This document shows positions 7,092 to 8,727 of a stretch of DNA of 8,727 nucleotides, piece after piece (positions within the stretch are counted from its first letter, which is position 1; each line of letters begins with the position of its first letter). A program made the translations under genes and the position numbers. The notes beneath the pieces are model-generated. The model ran no database searches, was not told the DNA's origin, and was given only the letters and a program-made list of their open reading frames with translations. Source of the stretch: Gammaproteobacteria bacterium (GTDB lineage: Bacteria; Pseudomonadota; Gammaproteobacteria; Pseudomonadales; Pseudohongiellaceae); NCBI GenBank assembly GCA_003556835.1, contig PWQG01000416.1, positions 1-8,727 on the forward strand, written 5' to 3'.

Positions 7092-7125
7092 CTGTTTCGT
7101 CAGTTCAATATATGGTCTGAAACAG
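7092..7125. repeat. 7-bp inverted repeat upstream of the methyltransferase gene
   Basis: CTGTTTC (7092-7098) and GAAACAG (7119-7125) are perfect inverted copies separated by 20 bases of AT-rich sequence that includes AATATATGG. Two further pairs can form on the loop side after a three-base bulge. It ends 61 bases before the methyltransferase ATG. It could be an operator for a dimeric regulator or a small hairpin in the leader; no T-run follows, so it is not a standard terminator. A 7-bp match over this distance could also be chance. Confidence 0.4.
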
Positions 7126-7186
7126 CCTTCCGCAAACGCAGTTTCCGTTACGTTCAGGCTAAAAAGATGAACAGGAGCCAAAAGCC

Positions 7187-8098
7187 ATGACCGCCGAATA
7201 CAAAAAACCCGAAGCCCCTTCAGAAGCCGAATTCAAAGATTACAGTGCAAATGACCGGGAAGCGCAGCTGGAAAATACGACATCACTGCCACTACACAGT
7301 CGCTGGAAAGAAGAAGCTGCGTTTTTCGACAAAATGGCAACGGATAAGGCGGGCCAATCCCTGCTACTCGATTCCATGGCAATACAGCGCTATTCATCCC
7401 CTGAATTAAAAAGACGGTTCAACAAGGAATATCGCTTCAGAGTAATGGGCCCACTCAAGAACAAGCGCGTCCTGGACGTGGGCTGTGGCGACGGCCTCAA
7501 TTCAGTCCTGCTGGCACTGTTGGGCGCTCAGGTAACCGGAGTGGACATCTCTCCCAAAAGCATCGAAATGGCGCAGCGCAGGGCCGCAGAGAATGGTGTG
7601 AGTGATCGGACCGAGTTCATCTGCTCTCCCATCGAAACAGCGAACCTTCCCGAGCAACATTTCGACATTATCTGGGGAGACAGCGTGCTGCATCATCTGC
7701 TGCATGACCTGGACAATATAATGAATCACCTGCACCGCAGTGCCAAACCTGACGGGCAGTTCCTGTTTGCCGAGCCAATCAACCTGTGCGAACCGTTACG
7801 ACAATTGAGACGGCTTGTACCGGTAAAGTTCAATGGCACTTCAGGTGAACGACCTCTTGTAGACTCGGAGTTAGCACTCGTGCAGCGCTATTCCTCGGCA
7901 TTTACGCTGAGATGTTTCAGCCTCCTGGGTCGCTTGGATCGTTTCATCCTGGTTAACCACAATTACGAAAGATCTCCGCCTGTACGCCGCTTCCTCGTCA
8001 ATTGCATCAACTCGCTGGACTACTTTGTCCTGTCAATACCAGGAATTCGACGGCTTGCTGGGGTCTGCGTCATGCATGCCAGGCCAAGGAGTTCATAA
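7187..8098 (+). CDS. Class I SAM-dependent methyltransferase, unknown substrate
   Basis: A 303-residue probable cytoplasmic methyltransferase. The Rossmann core begins near residue 90: motif I is VLDVGCGDG (95-103), the strand-2 acidic residue that holds the ribose of S-adenosylmethionine is Asp120 in VTGVDIS, and FDIIWGDSVLHHLLHD (159-174), AKPDG (186-190) and FLFAEP (192-197) follow as in Methyltransf_11/25-type enzymes. The N-terminal ~85 residues (RWKEEAAFFDKMA and the YSSPELKRRFNKEYRF region) look like a substrate-side helical cap. The C-terminal part, including the ERPL stretch (221-224) and a fairly hydrophobic end (about 268-296), is not diagnostic. AGGAG at 7173-7177, nine bases before the ATG, supports the start. 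Base composition is uneven; 7381-7440 has only 24 G+C of 60, unlike typA. The stop overlaps the next start as TAATG, so it probably works with that gene. The fold is secure; the substrate is unknown. Confidence 0.88.
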   Translation: MTAEYKKPEAPSEAEFKDYSANDREAQLENTTSLPLHSRWKEEAAFFDKMATDKAGQSLLLDSMAIQRYSSPELKRRFNKEYRFRVMGPLKNKRVLDVGCGDGLNSVLLALLGAQVTGVDISPKSIEMAQRRAAENGVSDRTEFICSPIETANLPEQHFDIIWGDSVLHHLLHDLDNIMNHLHRSAKPDGQFLFAEPINLCEPLRQLRRLVPVKFNGTSGERPLVDSELALVQRYSSAFTLRCFSLLGRLDRFILVNHNYERSPPVRRFLVNCINSLDYFVLSIPGIRRLAGVCVMHARPRSS

Positions 8099-8727
8099 TG
8101 CGTTACGCTGTCATGGCTCTGCTATTCCTGTTGCTCCCAGGCCACTCCTCCCTGAATGCTTCCGAGAACGAAGCGGAACAGGCTAGGCTTCCGGAAAAAC
8201 GGGTTGATACCAGCTTCCCGGCTTCACCCGGAGAAATCATCCAACTCGCGGCCGGAGCTGACTTTCAGGACGCCCTGAACAATGCCAAGCCTGGTGACAT
8301 CATAGAGCTCGAAGCCGGCGCCACTTTCCAGGGGCCATTCACGCTACCAAACAAACCCGGCTCGGACTGGATTGTGATCCGCTCAGGCCCCTCCGACACG
8401 CGCTTACCACCGCCAGGAACCCGGGTAAAGCCCTCAGACTCCGGGGGCATGGCGAAACTGACTTCAAGCTTCGGCCCCGTACTTTCCACCGAACCCGGTG
8501 CACATCATTACCGCTTTATCGGGCTGGAAATCAGCCCCGCCCTCCCACATTCGGGTGAAAGCCAGAACAGACTTCCAGTCAACCTGGTTATCCTTGGCGG
8601 ACGTGACGGAGACCCGCAAAGTATTCCGCACCATATCATCTTTGATCGCTGCTACTTCCGGGGCGACCCGGTAAACGGAACCCGCCGGGGCATTGCCATG
8701 AACTCGCGCGATACGGCGGTCATCGAT
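8098..8727 (+). CDS. Secreted right-handed beta-helix-like protein (3' end missing)
   Basis: An open frame of 210 codons that runs off the window end. Residues 1-21 form a typical signal peptide (MRYAVMALLFLLLPGHSSLNA, likely cut after LNA), so the product is exported by Sec to the periplasm or outside; there is no twin-arginine pair and no lipobox. From about residue 46 the text (IQLAAGADFQDALNNAKPGD, then IELEAGATFQGPF and a TLPNKPGSDWIVIRS segment) is what one sees at the first coils of pectate-lyase-like right-handed beta-helix proteins. It continues with HYRFIGLEIS (about 138-147) and HHIIFDRCYFRGD (about 178-190), which read as successive helix rungs. Such proteins include polysaccharide lyases, epimerases and surface proteins, so the activity cannot be called. 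The start is the ATG within the TAATG overlap with the methyltransferase gene, implying translational coupling. Confidence 0.75.
   Translation, partial: MRYAVMALLFLLLPGHSSLNASENEAEQARLPEKRVDTSFPASPGEIIQLAAGADFQDALNNAKPGDIIELEAGATFQGPFTLPNKPGSDWIVIRSGPSDTRLPPPGTRVKPSDSGGMAKLTSSFGPVLSTEPGAHHYRFIGLEISPALPHSGESQNRLPVNLVILGGRDGDPQSIPHHIIFDRCYFRGDPVNGTRRGIAMNSRDTAVID

Larger units (their letters stand above)
6859..7186. other. Divergent intergenic region between typA and the methyltransferase gene
   Basis: This 328-base region separates typA (leftward) from the methyltransferase gene (rightward). The typA-proximal half holds the typA promoter and a short GC-rich patch (GGCGCGGCGCGG, 6972-6983). 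The other half, 7061-7170, has lower GC (46 of 110 bases) and contains an inverted repeat. I found no convincing -35/-10 pair for the rightward gene: TTGCAA at 7061-7066 with CATATT at 7086-7091 is the best, but its 19-base spacing is poor. Short open frames here have no credible start signals. I see no RNA gene or mobile-element end. Confidence 0.7.

Noticed and set aside
6945..7181. 78-codon minus-strand open frame filling the intergenic region
   Set aside because: It would start with TTG, has no ribosome site, crosses the typA promoter and shows no protein family character.

Overview
The window looks like chromosomal DNA of a gammaproteobacterium, probably a marine or Pseudomonas/Oceanospirillales/Alteromonadales-type lineage. 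Three observations support this. The first is the gene order ubiB-hisI-hisE-tatA-tatB-tatC, which is familiar from that group. The second is that hisI and hisE are separate genes, whereas enteric bacteria have a fused hisIE. The third is that UbiB, TatC, Dtd and TypA all read as typical gammaproteobacterial proteins. Base composition is moderately GC-rich in the core genes and locally lower near the right end. I cannot name a genus from sequence alone.

Left part (1-3865, + strand): a tight, probably co-transcribed run. It starts with the 3' part of ubiB (ubiquinone biosynthesis), then hisI and hisE (steps 3 and 2 of histidine synthesis), then tatA, tatB and tatC (twin-arginine protein export). 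Gaps are 17-31 bases from ubiB to tatB, and tatB overlaps tatC by 14 bases. The three pathways are biochemically unrelated, so the arrangement is conserved housekeeping synteny rather than one system. TatA and especially TatB carry long, charged, low-complexity C-terminal tails.

Middle part (3915-6858, - strand): a convergent run, read in the order typA (BipA ribosome-associated GTPase), a RhtB/LysE-family amino-acid exporter, then dtd (D-aminoacyl-tRNA deacylase). A near-ideal sigma70 promoter (TTGTAA-17-TATAAT) lies just upstream of typA, which starts with GTG. The 27- and 52-base gaps and lack of visible terminators suggest one operon. It meets tatC tail to tail across only 49 bases.

Right part (6859-8727): a 328-base divergent intergenic region carries the typA promoter and, nearer the right-hand genes, a lower-GC stretch with a 7-bp inverted repeat. 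Then comes a class I SAM-dependent methyltransferase. It is joined by a TAATG stop/start overlap to a secreted protein that looks like the start of a right-handed beta-helix (pectate-lyase-like) protein, cut off by the window edge. This pair is the only accessory-looking part. It may be the first end of a surface-polysaccharide or cell-envelope locus, but the window ends before that can be judged. I saw no RNA genes, insertion sequences, CRISPR arrays or phage genes. I do not see a demonstrably new system; the methyltransferase/beta-helix pair is the best candidate for follow-up.
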